A DNA stretch of 64,000 nucleotides from Nocardioides conyzicola (GCF_039543825.1 NZ_BAABKM010000002.1:2822133-2886132), one strand, 5' to 3'. Positions 52,994 through 62,472 are shown, numbered from the stretch's first letter. Program-made: numbers and translations. Notes: generated by a model not told the origin, from the letters alone.

Positions 52994-54070
52994 GTGGCAC
53001 TCACCATCGGCATCGTCGGACTCCCCAACGCGGGCAAGTCCACCCTCTTCAACGCCCTGACCAAGAACGACGTCCTCGCGGCCAACTACCCGTTCGCGAC
53101 CATCGAGCCGAACGTCGGCGTCGTGGGGGTCCCGGACGACCGGCTCCCGCGGCTCGCGGAGATCTTCGGCTCCGCCAAGATCCTCCCGGCCACTGTGGAG
53201 TTCGTCGACATCGCGGGCATCGTGCGCGGTGCCTCGGAGGGTGAGGGCCTGGGCAACAAGTTCCTCTCGCACATCCGGGAGTCGTCGGCGATCTGCCAGG
53301 TGACCCGGGTCTTCCGCGACGAGGACGTCACCCACGTCGACGGTGAGGTCAACCCCGGCAACGACATCTCCACGATCCAGACCGAGCTGATCCTGGCCGA
53401 CCTGCAGACCGTCGAGAAGGCGATCCCGCGGCTGGAGAAGGAGGCCCGGATGAACAAGTCCCAGGCCGCCGTCCTCGACGCCGTGAAGGAGGCGCTCGGC
53501 CACCTCGAGGCGGGGACGCCGATCATCGCCACCAAGGTCGACCGCACCCTGATCCGCGAGCTCTCGCTGATGACCGCCAAGCCGTTCATCTACGTCTTCA
53601 ACTGCGACGCCGACGAGCTCGCCGACGAGGACCTCAAGGACAAGATGCGTGCCCTGGTCGCGCCGTCCGAGGCGATCTTCCTCGACGCGAAGTTCGAGTC
53701 CGAGCTGGTCGAGCTCGACGACGACGAGGAGGCGCGCGAGATGCTCGCCGAGATGGGCGTCACCGAGCCCGGCCTCGAGACGCTCGCCCGGGTCGGCTTC
53801 GCCACCCTCGGCCTGCAGACCTACCTGACCGCCGGTCCCAAGGAGACCCGCGCCTGGACGATCCCCCAGGGCGCCACCGCTCCCGAGGCCGCCGGCGTGA
53901 TCCACACCGACTTCCAGCGCGGCTTCATCAAGGCCGAGATCGTCTCCTTCGACGACCTCGTCGCCCTGGGCTCCATGCAGAAGGCCAAGGAGGCCGGCAA
54001 GGTGCGCATGGAGGGCAAGGACTACGTCATGGCCGACGGCGACGTCGTGGAGTTCCGCTTCAACGTCTGA
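52994..54070 (+). CDS. ychF: Redox-regulated ATPase YchF (OLA1/Obg family)
   Basis: 358 residues. G1 motif GLPNAGKST (9-17), FVDIAGIVRGASEGEGLGNKFLSHIRE (G3), ATKVDRTL region replacing the canonical NKxD and explaining ATP preference, and the C-terminal TGS domain ending EAGKVRMEGKDYVMADGDVVEFRFNV. It binds ribosomes and influences stress responses. GTG 52994 lies eight bases after TAAAGT. The last 18 bases of the gene plus one following C recur, with one preceding base, as a 20-base direct repeat 820 bases downstream. Confidence 0.95.
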   Translation: MALTIGIVGLPNAGKSTLFNALTKNDVLAANYPFATIEPNVGVVGVPDDRLPRLAEIFGSAKILPATVEFVDIAGIVRGASEGEGLGNKFLSHIRESSAICQVTRVFRDEDVTHVDGEVNPGNDISTIQTELILADLQTVEKAIPRLEKEARMNKSQAAVLDAVKEALGHLEAGTPIIATKVDRTLIRELSLMTAKPFIYVFNCDADELADEDLKDKMRALVAPSEAIFLDAKFESELVELDDDEEAREMLAEMGVTEPGLETLARVGFATLGLQTYLTAGPKETRAWTIPQGATAPEAAGVIHTDFQRGFIKAEIVSFDDLVALGSMQKAKEAGKVRMEGKDYVMADGDVVEFRFNV

Positions 54071-54071
54071 C
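54052..54071 (+). repeat. Direct repeat copy 1 at the ychF 3' end (attachment-site-like)
   Basis: GTTCCGCTTCAACGTCTGAC covers the last ychF codons, the stop and one more base. The identical 20 bases recur at 54872-54891; flanks differ on both sides. Confidence 0.85.
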
Positions 54072-54132
54072 GAGGGCGTGCCTCGGCCGCTGCTGGTCGT
54101 GCGCACGTGTTGGTGACCGGCTCGGAGTCCCG

Positions 54133-54807
54133 TCACCGTGCGACGACTCGGTAGTCCTCGCCGAGAGCTCGACCAAGTTCGCGCGCGATGGCCGAGCCCT
54201 CGTCCTCCCACGCGAAGATGGCAGCGGTGTTGTCGTCCGTCGCTTCCTCGTACTTGCCGGCGTCGGCAATCCACGCGAGAACTCGCTTGGTCAGCGCCTC
54301 GGGTGTAGGAGGCAACACCTTGGCCTGTCCAGTCGTGGTCGCCTCCTCGTCCCACGAAACGAGGTGGCCAGTCTCTGCGTCCATGATCAGCCTGCTCAAC
54401 TGGATGAGCAGAGGGGGCTGGCTTCGTGGGGGCTCGACCTCGATGCCGGGGTGGACCTCTTCGCCGAGACGTCGGAGGAGCTCCTGCTGTCTGGCGAAGT
54501 GGCGACGCTTCCAGTCTTCGGGCGGCTCGCTCTGAGGTGACGCCAACTCCTCGTTCCAGGCCATCGCGTCGTCGAAGAGCTGGCGCGAGATGCCGAGCCA
54601 GCGGCGAAGTTCGTCGAAGTCGTCACTGAGATGTCCCTCGTCATCCCAGAATGGTCCCGCGTGCTCGTGGGCGCGAAGACTCACGTTGCGGATGACCGGG
54701 TCTTCGTTGTCGAGGTCAGCGGCTCCCTCTGGTGCGAATGCGAACCAGCCGAACTCGCCCCTCTGGTCCGCAGGCGGCGTCAGCCTGTCCGGGTACTGCT
54801 CACTCAT
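54133..54807 (-). CDS. Unknown acidic protein on an 820-bp insertion behind ychF
   Basis: 224 residues from ATG 54807 with a GAGAGG ribosome site. I recognise no family. It is acidic, cytoplasmic (no signal or membrane helix) and mostly helical, with segments GEFGWFAFAPEG, DELRRWLGISRQLFDDAMAWNEEL, RHFARQQELLRRLGEEVHPGIEV, LIQLSRLIMDAETGHLVSWDEEAT and a final DYRVVAR. Codon use differs from the neighbours: in the first 73 or so codons about 18 end in A or T (AGT, GGA, CCA, CTT, GAA, CAT), versus very few in ychF. It lies between the two 20-base copies of the ychF 3' end and is the only gene there, so it looks acquired. No integrase is present. Confidence 0.75.
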   Translation of the reverse strand: MSEQYPDRLTPPADQRGEFGWFAFAPEGAADLDNEDPVIRNVSLRAHEHAGPFWDDEGHLSDDFDELRRWLGISRQLFDDAMAWNEELASPQSEPPEDWKRRHFARQQELLRRLGEEVHPGIEVEPPRSQPPLLIQLSRLIMDAETGHLVSWDEEATTTGQAKVLPPTPEALTKRVLAWIADAGKYEEATDDNTAAIFAWEDEGSAIARELGRALGEDYRVVAR

Positions 54808-54871
54808 GTCACGACCCTCTCAGATGTGAGGGTGCAGTCGCCTTGCGTTGGCGGTCGACGGTGAGCACGGT

Positions 54872-54891
54872 GTTCCGCTTCAACGTCTGAC
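54872..54891 (+). repeat. Direct repeat copy 2 (second ychF 3' end fragment)
   Basis: Exact copy of 54052-54071, standing outside any gene. With copy 1 it brackets 54072-54871, which holds a single leftward gene. Confidence 0.85.
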
Positions 54892-54978
54892 CAACGCCGT
54901 TGCTCCACCGGCAGCCGGGCTTCACCCCATCAGGTGAGGATTTTGGACGGGCGCGGGCGCACTGGTGATGATCGCGAC

Positions 54979-55665
54979 ATGGGAAGTCATGACCCCGTAC
55001 GCGTGAGCGTGGTGAGTCCTCAGCCGATCGTCGAGGCTGGTGTCGTCGGCTTGCTCTCGCAGCACCGCGACCGGGTCGAGCTGGTCCCGGCACCTCGCGC
55101 GGGAGCCCAGGCTGACGCGGACGTCCCGGTCGAGCCCGACGTCGTGCTGTACGACGCCATCGGGTTGCTCCACGGGGACGCCGACGACTTCGACTACCTG
55201 GTCGACCACACCAAGGCCCACGTCCTGGTGATCTCGCGCGACCTGCGCCCCGACCTGGCCGGCCGGGCGCTGCAGCGCGGCGCGCAGGGCTACTTCTCCC
55301 TGGGCGTGGACAACGAGGAGCTCCTCGCCGCGGTCGACTCCGCGGTCACGGGATGGGTCGTGGGCGACCCGGGCGAGGACCCCACTGTCGGCTCCGGTGT
55401 CAGCGCAGCGGCCGCGCTCCGCAACGGCAACAGCGTGTCCTTGTCGGGTCGAGAGGCGCAGACGCTGGAGTTCATCGCGCAAGGGCTCAGCAACAAGGAG
55501 ATCGCTGCGCGGCAGTACCTGTCCATCAACTCGGTCAAGACCTACATCCGGACGGCCTACCAGAAGATCGGCGTCGCGACGCGCGCCCAAGCCGTCAGCT
55601 GGGCGATCCAGAACGGCATCGACCCGGGACCGGGCGGCCGTCCCGCTGATGATCGCGAGAAGTAG
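54979..55665 (+). CDS. LuxR/NarL-type regulator with degenerate receiver domain
   Basis: 228 residues from ATG 54979, with GATGAT six bases upstream. Residues 1-120 have a receiver-like fold (VRVSVVSPQPIVEAGVVGLL, PDVVLYDAIGLL, HVLVISRD, GAQGYFSLG), but the acidic pair near strand 1 is replaced (SPQ), so phosphorylation is doubtful. Residues 155-215 are a LuxR HTH: LSGREAQTLEFIAQGLSNKEIAARQYLSINSVKTYIRTAYQKIGV. No sensor kinase is adjacent, so an orphan or atypical regulator is likely. Confidence 0.85.
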   Translation: MGSHDPVRVSVVSPQPIVEAGVVGLLSQHRDRVELVPAPRAGAQADADVPVEPDVVLYDAIGLLHGDADDFDYLVDHTKAHVLVISRDLRPDLAGRALQRGAQGYFSLGVDNEELLAAVDSAVTGWVVGDPGEDPTVGSGVSAAAALRNGNSVSLSGREAQTLEFIAQGLSNKEIAARQYLSINSVKTYIRTAYQKIGVATRAQAVSWAIQNGIDPGPGGRPADDREK

Positions 55666-55848
55666 CGCCGCCACGCCCGGCGGACCCGCTCGACACATGA
55701 ACACCTGACCGTTCGGGCACCCCACAGTCACCACGCGCGACTTGGGTGATGTCTCACTCCATCTGGCCGGGTGGCTCGAGCTCGAGCTGGTCGTGACCCG
55801 TCGCCCGTCCAGGGAGGCGGGTCACGATGCGTTGGTGGTAACCAATTC

Positions 55849-55879
55849 GATACGGACCCGTTCCGTTTCGTGGTAGGTT
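55849..55879 (+). promoter_or_regulatory. Operator and promoter of the tetR/efflux operon
   Basis: An inverted repeat TACGGA-N4-TTCCGT (55851-55866) within flanking ACCAA...TGGT symmetry overlaps the -35 region. TAGGTT at 55874-55879 is the -10 box, exactly six bases before GTG 55886. This arrangement suits autorepression by the TetR protein. Confidence 0.6.
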
Positions 55880-55885
55880 CCCCGC

Positions 55886-56530
55886 GTGACGACGACCGGA
55901 GCCGACCTGGCGGAGGAGCCCCGACGGGGTCGTCCGCGGGACCCGAGCCGCGACGGCGCGATCATCCAGGCCGCGATCGACATCCTCGTGCGCGACGGAT
56001 ACGACCGGCTCTCGATGGAGGGCGTGGCCGCCGCAGCCGGTGTCGGCAAGGCCACGGTCTACCGCCGGTGGAGCAGCAAGGCCGAGCTGGTCATCGACGC
56101 GATGGCGACGCTCAAGCCCGCCATCGACTCCATCGACACCGGCTCGCTCGACGGCGACATCGAGCTGCTGGTCGCCGCCTCCTGCAGCCCGAGCTCCCAG
56201 CTGCTGCTCCAGGTGATGGTCAGCGTCTGCTCCGCCCTGCCTCGCGAGCCCGACCTGCTCGAGGCCTTCCGGACCCGCTTCACCGAGCCTCGCATCGCGC
56301 GCATCACCGCGATCCTCGAACGCGCACGGCGGCGCGACGAGCTCGGCCCCGACGTCGACGTGGCGATGGCCGCGAGCCTCGTCCCGTCGCTGATGCTGCA
56401 GCGCGTGCTCATGACCGGCCAGCCGGCCGGGCGCGCGTACGCCGAGCAGGTCGTGGGCAGCGTGCTGCTCCCGGTGCTCGGCCGACCCCCACGACCTGTC
56501 TCGACGACCGACACGGAGACCACCCCATGA
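55886..56530 (+). CDS. TetR family repressor
   Basis: 214 residues. The N-terminal HTH is typical: GRPRDPSRDGAIIQAAIDILVRDGYDRLSMEGVAAAAGVGKATVYRRWSSKAELVIDAM. A C-terminal all-helical ligand domain follows, of the TetR_C type found next to efflux pumps. It overlaps the following MFS gene by four bases and has an inverted repeat over its own promoter, so it most likely represses this two-gene operon until a toxic compound binds. Confidence 0.92.
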   Translation: MTTTGADLAEEPRRGRPRDPSRDGAIIQAAIDILVRDGYDRLSMEGVAAAAGVGKATVYRRWSSKAELVIDAMATLKPAIDSIDTGSLDGDIELLVAASCSPSSQLLLQVMVSVCSALPREPDLLEAFRTRFTEPRIARITAILERARRRDELGPDVDVAMAASLVPSLMLQRVLMTGQPAGRAYAEQVVGSVLLPVLGRPPRPVSTTDTETTP

Positions 56531-58005
56531 CCGATGCACCGCCCTCGAACGCGACCCGCAACGGCGGACTCGCCCTGGCCGTGATCTGCGTCGCGCAGCT
56601 CATGGTGGTGCTCGACGCCACCGTGGTGAACGTCGCGCTGCCGAGCATCCGCGCCGACCTCGACTTCTCGCTCGACAACCTGACCTGGGTCGTCACCGCC
56701 TACTCGCTGGCCTTCGGCGGGCTCCTGCTCTTCGGCGGACGTACCGGAGACCTCTTCGGTCGGCGGCGGATGTTCATGATCGGCATCGCGATCTTCGCGG
56801 GCGCCTCGCTGGTCGGCGGGTTCGCCACCAGCGAGACGATGCTGATCCTCGCCCGTGCCGCTCAGGGCGCCGGTGGCGCGATCGCGGCACCCACCGCGCT
56901 CGCACTGCTGGCCACCACGTTCACGGAGCCGGCCGCACGCGCCCGTGCCTTCGGGGTGTTCGCGGCCATGGCGGCGTCGGGCGGCGCGCTCGGCCTGCTG
57001 CTGGGCGGCGTCCTGACCGACTACGCCAGCTGGCGCTGGGCCCTCTTCATCAACGCCCCGATCGGGGTGATCGTGCTCCTCCTCACCCCGCGCGTGCTCA
57101 ACGAGTCGCAGGGGTCGGGCACCAAGCTCGACCTGCCGGGCGCCCTCACGGTCACGGCCGGCATGTCGACGCTGGTCTACGGCCTGACCAAGGCCTCCAC
57201 CGACGGCTGGGGTTCCACGACCACCGTCGTCACCCTCGTCCTCGCCGCGGCCCTGCTCGTCGCGTTCGTGATCATCGAGCACGTCTCGAGCCACCCCCTG
57301 ATGCCGTTCCGGATCTTCGCCGACCGCAACCGCACCGGCGCCTACCTGATCATGCTGTTCCTGGCCGGGGCGCTCTTCACGACGTTCTACTTCCTGGCCC
57401 AGTACCAGCAGAACGTGCACGGCTGGAGCCCGTTCCACACCGGAGTCGGCTTCCTGCCCATGCCGGCGACGATCATGTTCATGTCCATCGTGGTGGTACG
57501 ACGGCTGGTCCCGGTGGTCGGCATCCGTCCGTTCCTGACCGTCGGCCCGATCCTCGCGATCGCCGCGATGTACAGCTTCACGCAGCTCGACGCGAGCAGC
57601 AGCTACTGGCCCTTCCTCGGCTCGATCCTGCTCCTCGGCCTCGGCATGGGCTGCGCCTTCGTGCCGCTGACCATGACCGCCGTCAACGGTGTCGCGCCGC
57701 ACGAGACTGGCCTGGCGTCGGCCCTGCTCAACACCGGCCAGCAGATCGGCGGGGCGATCGGCCTGGCCGCCTTCGGCACGGTCTTCGCGCACGCCGCGGC
57801 CGACCGCGCCGCCGATCTCGGAGCCGCGGCCGGCACCGCCGCGGGACAGGCCGACATCTTCGTGGCCGGTCAGCACCACGCCTTCCAGGCGGCCATCGTG
57901 GCGGCGGTGCTGGCGCTCGTCGCCTCGTTGGCACTGATCCGCGTCAACAAGGTGGCGCCGGCGGCGCCGCCGGCCCCTGCTGCGGCGCCCGCCCTCGCGG
58001 ACTAG
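56527..58005 (+). CDS. DHA2-type (14-TMS, EmrB/QacA-like) MFS drug exporter
   Basis: 492 residues from ATG 56527; the longer reading is a shadow of tetR. CVAQLMVVLDATVVNVALPSI (the D1 motif of DHA2 pumps), RTGDLFGRRRMFMIG (loop 2-3), ARAAQGAGGAIAAPTALALLATTF and GALGLLLGGVLTDYASWRWALFINAPIG (motif C) are present, with 14 predicted helices. It exports cationic or hydrophobic drugs by proton antiport. Coupled to tetR. The Ala/Pro-rich tail is unremarkable. Confidence 0.92.
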   Translation: MTDAPPSNATRNGGLALAVICVAQLMVVLDATVVNVALPSIRADLDFSLDNLTWVVTAYSLAFGGLLLFGGRTGDLFGRRRMFMIGIAIFAGASLVGGFATSETMLILARAAQGAGGAIAAPTALALLATTFTEPAARARAFGVFAAMAASGGALGLLLGGVLTDYASWRWALFINAPIGVIVLLLTPRVLNESQGSGTKLDLPGALTVTAGMSTLVYGLTKASTDGWGSTTTVVTLVLAAALLVAFVIIEHVSSHPLMPFRIFADRNRTGAYLIMLFLAGALFTTFYFLAQYQQNVHGWSPFHTGVGFLPMPATIMFMSIVVVRRLVPVVGIRPFLTVGPILAIAAMYSFTQLDASSSYWPFLGSILLLGLGMGCAFVPLTMTAVNGVAPHETGLASALLNTGQQIGGAIGLAAFGTVFAHAAADRAADLGAAAGTAAGQADIFVAGQHHAFQAAIVAAVLALVASLALIRVNKVAPAAPPAPAAAPALAD

Positions 58006-58019
58006 GTGTCGTCGGCCCC

Positions 58020-58385
58020 GTGACGAGCGACTGGGAGTTCGCCGACGCCTGGGTGTTCGCGGCGATCGCGGTCTACGACCGCCCGTGCTCGCTGGTGGAG
58101 GTCATCGGCGCGGCCGACTGGATCAACCACGCGGTCCTGCTCGAGGACGAGGTCGAGAGCGCGCTCGGCAAGCTCACCGGCTCGGATCTCGTGCGCGTCT
58201 ACGAGGGCTGGACCTTCGAGCTGACGGACGAGGGGTCGAGCATGTGGTCCGGCGGGGTCCGGGACCTGCAGGCCCACCTCGACCAGATCGAGGAACGGCT
58301 GGCGGTCATCGAGCCGGGGCGGGGGAGCGTCAGGCTCCCTCGAGGCGTGATGGATCGAGCGCTGGCTGAGTATCGGAGTCGCTGA
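58020..58385 (+). CDS. Unknown protein, possible winged-helix
   Basis: 121 residues from GTG 58020, 14 bases after the exporter stop. The pattern WVFAAIAVYDRPCSLVEVIGAADWINHAVLLEDEVESALGKLTGSDLVRVYEGWTFELTDEG looks like a winged-helix domain followed by a short coiled coil, similar to small actinobacterial HTH-like proteins. I cannot name a family with confidence. It may be co-transcribed with the efflux genes. Its 3' end overlaps a doubtful small gene on the other strand. Confidence 0.6.
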   Translation: MTSDWEFADAWVFAAIAVYDRPCSLVEVIGAADWINHAVLLEDEVESALGKLTGSDLVRVYEGWTFELTDEGSSMWSGGVRDLQAHLDQIEERLAVIEPGRGSVRLPRGVMDRALAEYRSR

Positions 58386-58479
58386 CCGTCGACGCGTCCG
58401 TTCCCGCTGAGGACAGCAGGAGTTCCGGGTCCAGCTCCAGGTCGTGCGCGACAGCGTCGAAGATCGGGGAGGAATCCAT
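58330..58479 (-). CDS. Doubtful 49-residue acidic small protein
   Basis: ATG 58479 with a GATGGAAG-like ribosome site opens a 49-residue frame, DSSPIFDAVAHDLELDPELL and a Ser/Asp-rich tail, that runs to a TGA at 58330 and overlaps the convergent gene's 3' end by 56 bases. The helical acidic start looks protein-like, but size, overlap and lack of a known family make this a weak call. Confidence 0.3.
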   Translation of the reverse strand: MDSSPIFDAVAHDLELDPELLLSSAGTDASTVSDSDTQPALDPSRLEGA

Positions 58480-58573
58480 GGTCCAACTTCCATCTGGGGA
58501 CTTCGTCCGAGAATCCGTGAGTATGTGTCCTGTTCGTTGCCGAGCGAAACGTGGATTGGACCACACCGGCCGG

Positions 58574-59278
58574 TCAGCGCGCGACGCTCGCGTGGGCGTC
58601 GACCAGTGATGGCCCGTACCAGGTCAGCAGCCGGCCGCTGACGAGCTCCGTCGGCGTCCGGGCGAACGCCTCCGGGCCGTCGTCCGAGGTGAACACGTAG
58701 GGCTCGTCGGGCAGCAGGACGGCGTCGGCTCCCGCGCCGTCGACCTCGGCCACGTCGACCTGCGGGTAGCGGCCCTCGTGGGTCGCGAAGACGTTGTCCC
58801 AGCCGAGCCGGCGGGCCAGGTCGCCGGTGAACGTGCAGCCGCCGACGACCATCCACGGGTCGCGCCAGATCGGGATCGCCACCCGGCGCTCGACCGGCGG
58901 CAGCGAACGGCACCACAGGCCGCGGGCCTCGGCGAGCCAGTCCGGGCGCGGCCAGCCGAGGACGTCGCCGAAGAGCTCGTCGTACGCCGCGACCGCCTGC
59001 GGGACGGTCTCGATCTCGCAGACCCAGACCCGGACGCCGGCGTCACGCAGACGGCGTACGTCGAGCTCGCGGTTCTCCTCCTTGTTGGCGACGACCACGT
59101 CGGGGGAGAGGGCGCGGATGGCGGCCAGGTCGGGGTTCTTCGTCCCGCGGACCCGCGTGACGTGCAGGTCAGCGGGGTGCGTGCACCAGTCGGTCGCACC
59201 GACGAGCGCCTCCGACCGGGCTGACGCCAGGGCCTCGGTGATCGAGGGGACGAGGCTGACGACGCGATCGGCGCTCAT
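58574..59278 (-). CDS. Cobalamin-binding BtuF-like protein (helical-backbone receptor), no signal peptide
   Basis: 234 residues. [55 protein letters not shown], a [20 protein letters not shown] segment and [11 protein letters not shown] are typical of BtuF-like cobalamin/metal-chelate receptors. There is no signal peptide or lipobox, so this copy should be cytoplasmic, and no btuCD lies nearby. Its ATG overlaps the stop of the B12-dependent mutase gene by four bases, so a link to coenzyme B12 handling for IcmF is plausible but inferred. Confidence 0.8.
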   Translation of the reverse strand: MSADRVVSLVPSITEALASARSEALVGATDWCTHPADLHVTRVRGTKNPDLAAIRALSPDVVVANKEENRELDVRRLRDAGVRVWVCEIETVPQAVAAYDELFGDVLGWPRPDWLAEARGLWCRSLPPVERRVAIPIWRDPWMVVGGCTFTGDLARRLGWDNVFATHEGRYPQVDVAEVDGAGADAVLLPDEPYVFTSDDGPEAFARTPTELVSGRLLTWYGPSLVDAHASVAR

Positions 59279-62200
59279 ACGTTGCGACGGTACTGGCCAC
59301 CCACCTCGAAGAACGCCTCGGTGACCTGGCCGAGCGAGCAGACCCGGGCGGCGTCCATGAGGACGGCGAAGACGTTCTCGCCGGAGACGGCCGCCTCCTT
59401 GAGGCGCGCGATGGCGGCGGTCGCCTCGTCGGTGTGCGTCGCCTGGAAGGCGTGCACCCGGTCGAGCTGCGACTGCTTCTCGGTCTCGGTCGCGCGGGCC
59501 AGCTCGACGTGGTCGGGCGTGCCGTCGCCGGAGTCGGGCTTGCGGAACGTGTTGACGCCGATGATCGGCAGCGAGCCGTCGTGCTTGCGGTGCTCGTAGA
59601 GCATCGACTCGTCCTGGATCCGGCCGCGCTGGTAGCCGGTCTCCATGGCGCCGAGGACGCCCCCGCGCTCGTTGATCGCGTCGAACTCGGCCAGCACGGC
59701 CTTCTCGACCAGGTCGGTGAGCTCGTCGATGATGTAGGAGCCCTGGAGCGGGTTCTCGTTCATCGCCAGGCCCCACTCGCGGTTGATGATCATCTGGACC
59801 GCGAGCGCGCGGCGCACCGACTCCTCGCCGGGCGTCGTGACGGCCTCGTCGTAGGCGTTGGTGTGCAGCGAGTTGGCGTTGTCGTAGATCGCGATCAGCG
59901 CCTGCAGGGTGGTGCGGATGTCGTTGAAGTCCATCTCCTGCGCGTGCAGGGAGCGGCCGCTCGTCTGCACGTGGTACTTCAGCTTCTGCGAGCGCTCGTT
60001 GGCGCCGTACTTCTCCTTCATGGCCACGGCCCAGATGCGACGGGCGACGCGGCCGATGACGGAGTACTCCGGGTCCATGCCGTTGGAGAAGAAGAACGAC
60101 AGGTTGGGCGCGAAGTCGTCGATGTCCATGCCGCGCGCGAGGTAGGCCTCGACGTACGTGAACCCGTTGGCCAGGGTGAACGCGAGCTGGCTGATCGGGT
60201 TGGCCCCGGCCTCGGCGATGTGGTAGCCGGAGATGCTCACCGAGTAGAAGTTGCGCACCTGCTGCTGGATGAACCACTCCTGGATGTCGGCCATCATCCG
60301 CAGCGAGAACTCGGTGGAGAAGAGGCAGGTGTTCTGGCCCTGGTCCTCCTTGAGGATGTCGGCCTGGACGGTGCCGCGCACGGTCCGCAGCGCCACCTCG
60401 GGGTCGAGGCCACGCTCGCGGGCCTGGTCCATCGCGGTGTTGAGGAAGAACGCCAGCACGGTCGGGGCCGGCCCGTTGATGGTCATGCTCACGCTGGTGG
60501 TCGGCGACAGCAGGTCGAAGCCGTCGTACAGCTCCTTCATGTCGTCCAGGGTGGCGACGCTGACGCCGGAGGTGCCGACCTTGCCGTAGATGTCGGGGCG
60601 CTCGTCGGGGTCGCGGCCGTAGAGCGTCACCGAGTCGAACGCCGTGGAGAGGCGGGTCGCCGGCTGGCCCTCGGACAGCACCTTGAAGCGTCGATTGGTG
60701 CGCGCCGGGTCGCCCTCGCCGGCGAACATCCGGGCGGGGTCCTCGTTCTCGCGCTTGAAGGGGAAGACGCCGGCGGTGAAGGGGAAGCGGCCGGGGACGT
60801 TCTCGCGCCGCCAGTACTTCACCAGCTCGCCGTGGTCGACGTACGACGGCAGCACGACGCGGGGGATCTGGTTGCCGGAGAGCGACTCGCGGGTCGGCTT
60901 CTCGGCGTACTCCTGGACGACGGAGGGCCACTCCTCGAGCTGCTGCTTCGTCTCCACCGGCAGCGCCTCGCGCGCCTCGGCGAGCTTCGCGAGCACCCCG
61001 CCCTGCTCGTCGTCGGCGAGCTCGGCGGAGACCTCCTCGAGGCGCTGCAGCCGGCGGGCCGCGTCGACGAGCTGCTCGGTCTCGGCGTGGTAGCCGCGGA
61101 CGGTCTCGGTGATCTCGGCCAGGTAGCGGACCCGGTCGGTGGGGACGACCTGGCGGATGCCGGAGGAGTGGCGTACGTCGACCGGCGTCAGGACGCCCTC
61201 GCTCGTGGCGAGTCCCCGGTCGGCGAGCAGGTCGCGCAGGTGCTGGTAGAGCGCGGTGACGCCGTCGTCGTTGAACGTCGCGGCCGAGGTGCCGAAGACC
61301 GGCATGTCGGCGGGCTGCTTGCCGAAGGCCTCCCGGTTGCGCACCAGCTGGCGGCCGACGTCGCGCAGTGCGTCCTTGGCGCCGCGGCGCTCGAACTTGT
61401 TGATCGCGACCACGTCGGCGAAGTCGAGCATGTCGATCTTCTCGAGCTGGGAGGCGGCGCCGAACTCGGGCGTCATGACGTAGAGCGAGGCGTCGACGTA
61501 CGGCAGGATCCCGGCGTCGCCCTGGCCGATGCCGGGCGTCTCGACGACCACCAGGTCGAACCCGGCCGACTTCACCACCGCGATCACGTCGGCGAGGTGG
61601 TCGGGCACCTCGTGGGCGCCGCGGGTGGCGAGGGAGCGGAAGAAGACCCGGTCGCCGTCGAGGGAGTTCATCCGGATCCGGTCGCCCAGCAGCGCGCCGC
61701 CGCCCTTGCGCCGGGTCGGGTCGATCGCGATCACGGCGATGCGCAGCTTGTCCTGCTGGTCGTTGCGGAAGCGGCGGACCAGCTCGTCGGTGAGCGACGA
61801 CTTGCCCGAGCCGCCGGTGCCGGTGATGCCGAGGACCGGGGTGGTGTGCGCGGCGGCGGCCGAGCGGAGCGCGGCCAGCATGTCGTCGGGGAGCCGACCG
61901 GTCTCGGCGCCCGTCACGGCGCGGGCGACCGCGAAGCGGTCGCCGCTGATCACCTGCTCGGCGGTGACCTGGCGGGTGTCCCAGAGGTCGAAGTCGCAGT
62001 CGGCGACGACCGAGTTGATCATCCCGACGAGGCCCATCCGCTGGCCGTCCTCGGGGGAGAAGATCGTGACGCCGCTCGCGCGCAGCCGCTCGATCTCGTC
62101 GTGGACGATGACCCCGCCACCGCCGCCGACCACCTTGACGTGGCCGGCGCCCTGGGCGCGGAGCGACTCGACGAGGTACTCGAAGTACTCGATGTGGCCG

Positions 62201-62415
62201 CCCTGGTAGGACGACACCGCCACGCCCTGCGCGTCCTCCTCGAGCGCCGCGCTCACGACCTCCTGGACGGAGCGGTTGTGCCCGAGATGGATCACCTCGC
62301 ACCCCTGGCTCTGGAAGATCCGCCGCATGATGTTGATCGAGGCGTCGTGCCCGTCGAACAGGCTGGACGCCGTGACCAGGCGGATCGGGTGCGTGGGGAC
62401 GTGGAGATCGGGCAT
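59275..62415 (-). CDS. icmF: Fused isobutyryl-CoA mutase (IcmF)
   Basis: 1046 residues from ATG 62415 with GGGAG upstream. Domain order: B12-binding ([13 protein letters not shown], His23 as lower axial cobalt ligand; [13 protein letters not shown]), then a MeaB-like G-protein chaperone (Walker [10 protein letters not shown] near 198-206, [24 protein letters not shown]), then the large mutase domain ([45 protein letters not shown] segment, [22 protein letters not shown]). This order is unique to IcmF, which isomerises isobutyryl-CoA and n-butyryl-CoA, linking valine and fatty acid catabolism. Two operator palindromes lie immediately upstream; the BtuF-like gene follows. Confidence 0.93.
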   Translation of the reverse strand: MPDLHVPTHPIRLVTASSLFDGHDASINIMRRIFQSQGCEVIHLGHNRSVQEVVSAALEEDAQGVAVSSYQGGHIEYFEYLVESLRAQGAGHVKVVGGGGGVIVHDEIERLRASGVTIFSPEDGQRMGLVGMINSVVADCDFDLWDTRQVTAEQVISGDRFAVARAVTGAETGRLPDDMLAALRSAAAAHTTPVLGITGTGGSGKSSLTDELVRRFRNDQQDKLRIAVIAIDPTRRKGGGALLGDRIRMNSLDGDRVFFRSLATRGAHEVPDHLADVIAVVKSAGFDLVVVETPGIGQGDAGILPYVDASLYVMTPEFGAASQLEKIDMLDFADVVAINKFERRGAKDALRDVGRQLVRNREAFGKQPADMPVFGTSAATFNDDGVTALYQHLRDLLADRGLATSEGVLTPVDVRHSSGIRQVVPTDRVRYLAEITETVRGYHAETEQLVDAARRLQRLEEVSAELADDEQGGVLAKLAEAREALPVETKQQLEEWPSVVQEYAEKPTRESLSGNQIPRVVLPSYVDHGELVKYWRRENVPGRFPFTAGVFPFKRENEDPARMFAGEGDPARTNRRFKVLSEGQPATRLSTAFDSVTLYGRDPDERPDIYGKVGTSGVSVATLDDMKELYDGFDLLSPTTSVSMTINGPAPTVLAFFLNTAMDQARERGLDPEVALRTVRGTVQADILKEDQGQNTCLFSTEFSLRMMADIQEWFIQQQVRNFYSVSISGYHIAEAGANPISQLAFTLANGFTYVEAYLARGMDIDDFAPNLSFFFSNGMDPEYSVIGRVARRIWAVAMKEKYGANERSQKLKYHVQTSGRSLHAQEMDFNDIRTTLQALIAIYDNANSLHTNAYDEAVTTPGEESVRRALAVQMIINREWGLAMNENPLQGSYIIDELTDLVEKAVLAEFDAINERGGVLGAMETGYQRGRIQDESMLYEHRKHDGSLPIIGVNTFRKPDSGDGTPDHVELARATETEKQSQLDRVHAFQATHTDEATAAIARLKEAAVSGENVFAVLMDAARVCSLGQVTEAFFEVGGQYRRNV

Positions 62416-62448
62416 GGGCGGGGTCTCCCGGTGGTCGACGAGCGCGAT

Positions 62449-62466
62449 TAGTAGGACGTCCTACTA
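62449..62466. promoter_or_regulatory. icmF operator copy 1, perfect 18-bp palindrome
   Basis: TAGTAGGACGTCCTACTA reads the same on both strands and lies 33 bases upstream of the icmF ATG, overlapping the likely -10 region (TACTAAT on the minus strand). Confidence 0.75.
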
Positions 62467-62472
62467 CTTGGA

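Noticed and set aside
58199..58564. 121-residue minus-strand open frame opposite the 58020 gene
   Set aside because: Antisense shadow with Arg/Ser/Pro-rich composition; only the shorter frame at 58330-58479 has any protein-like look.
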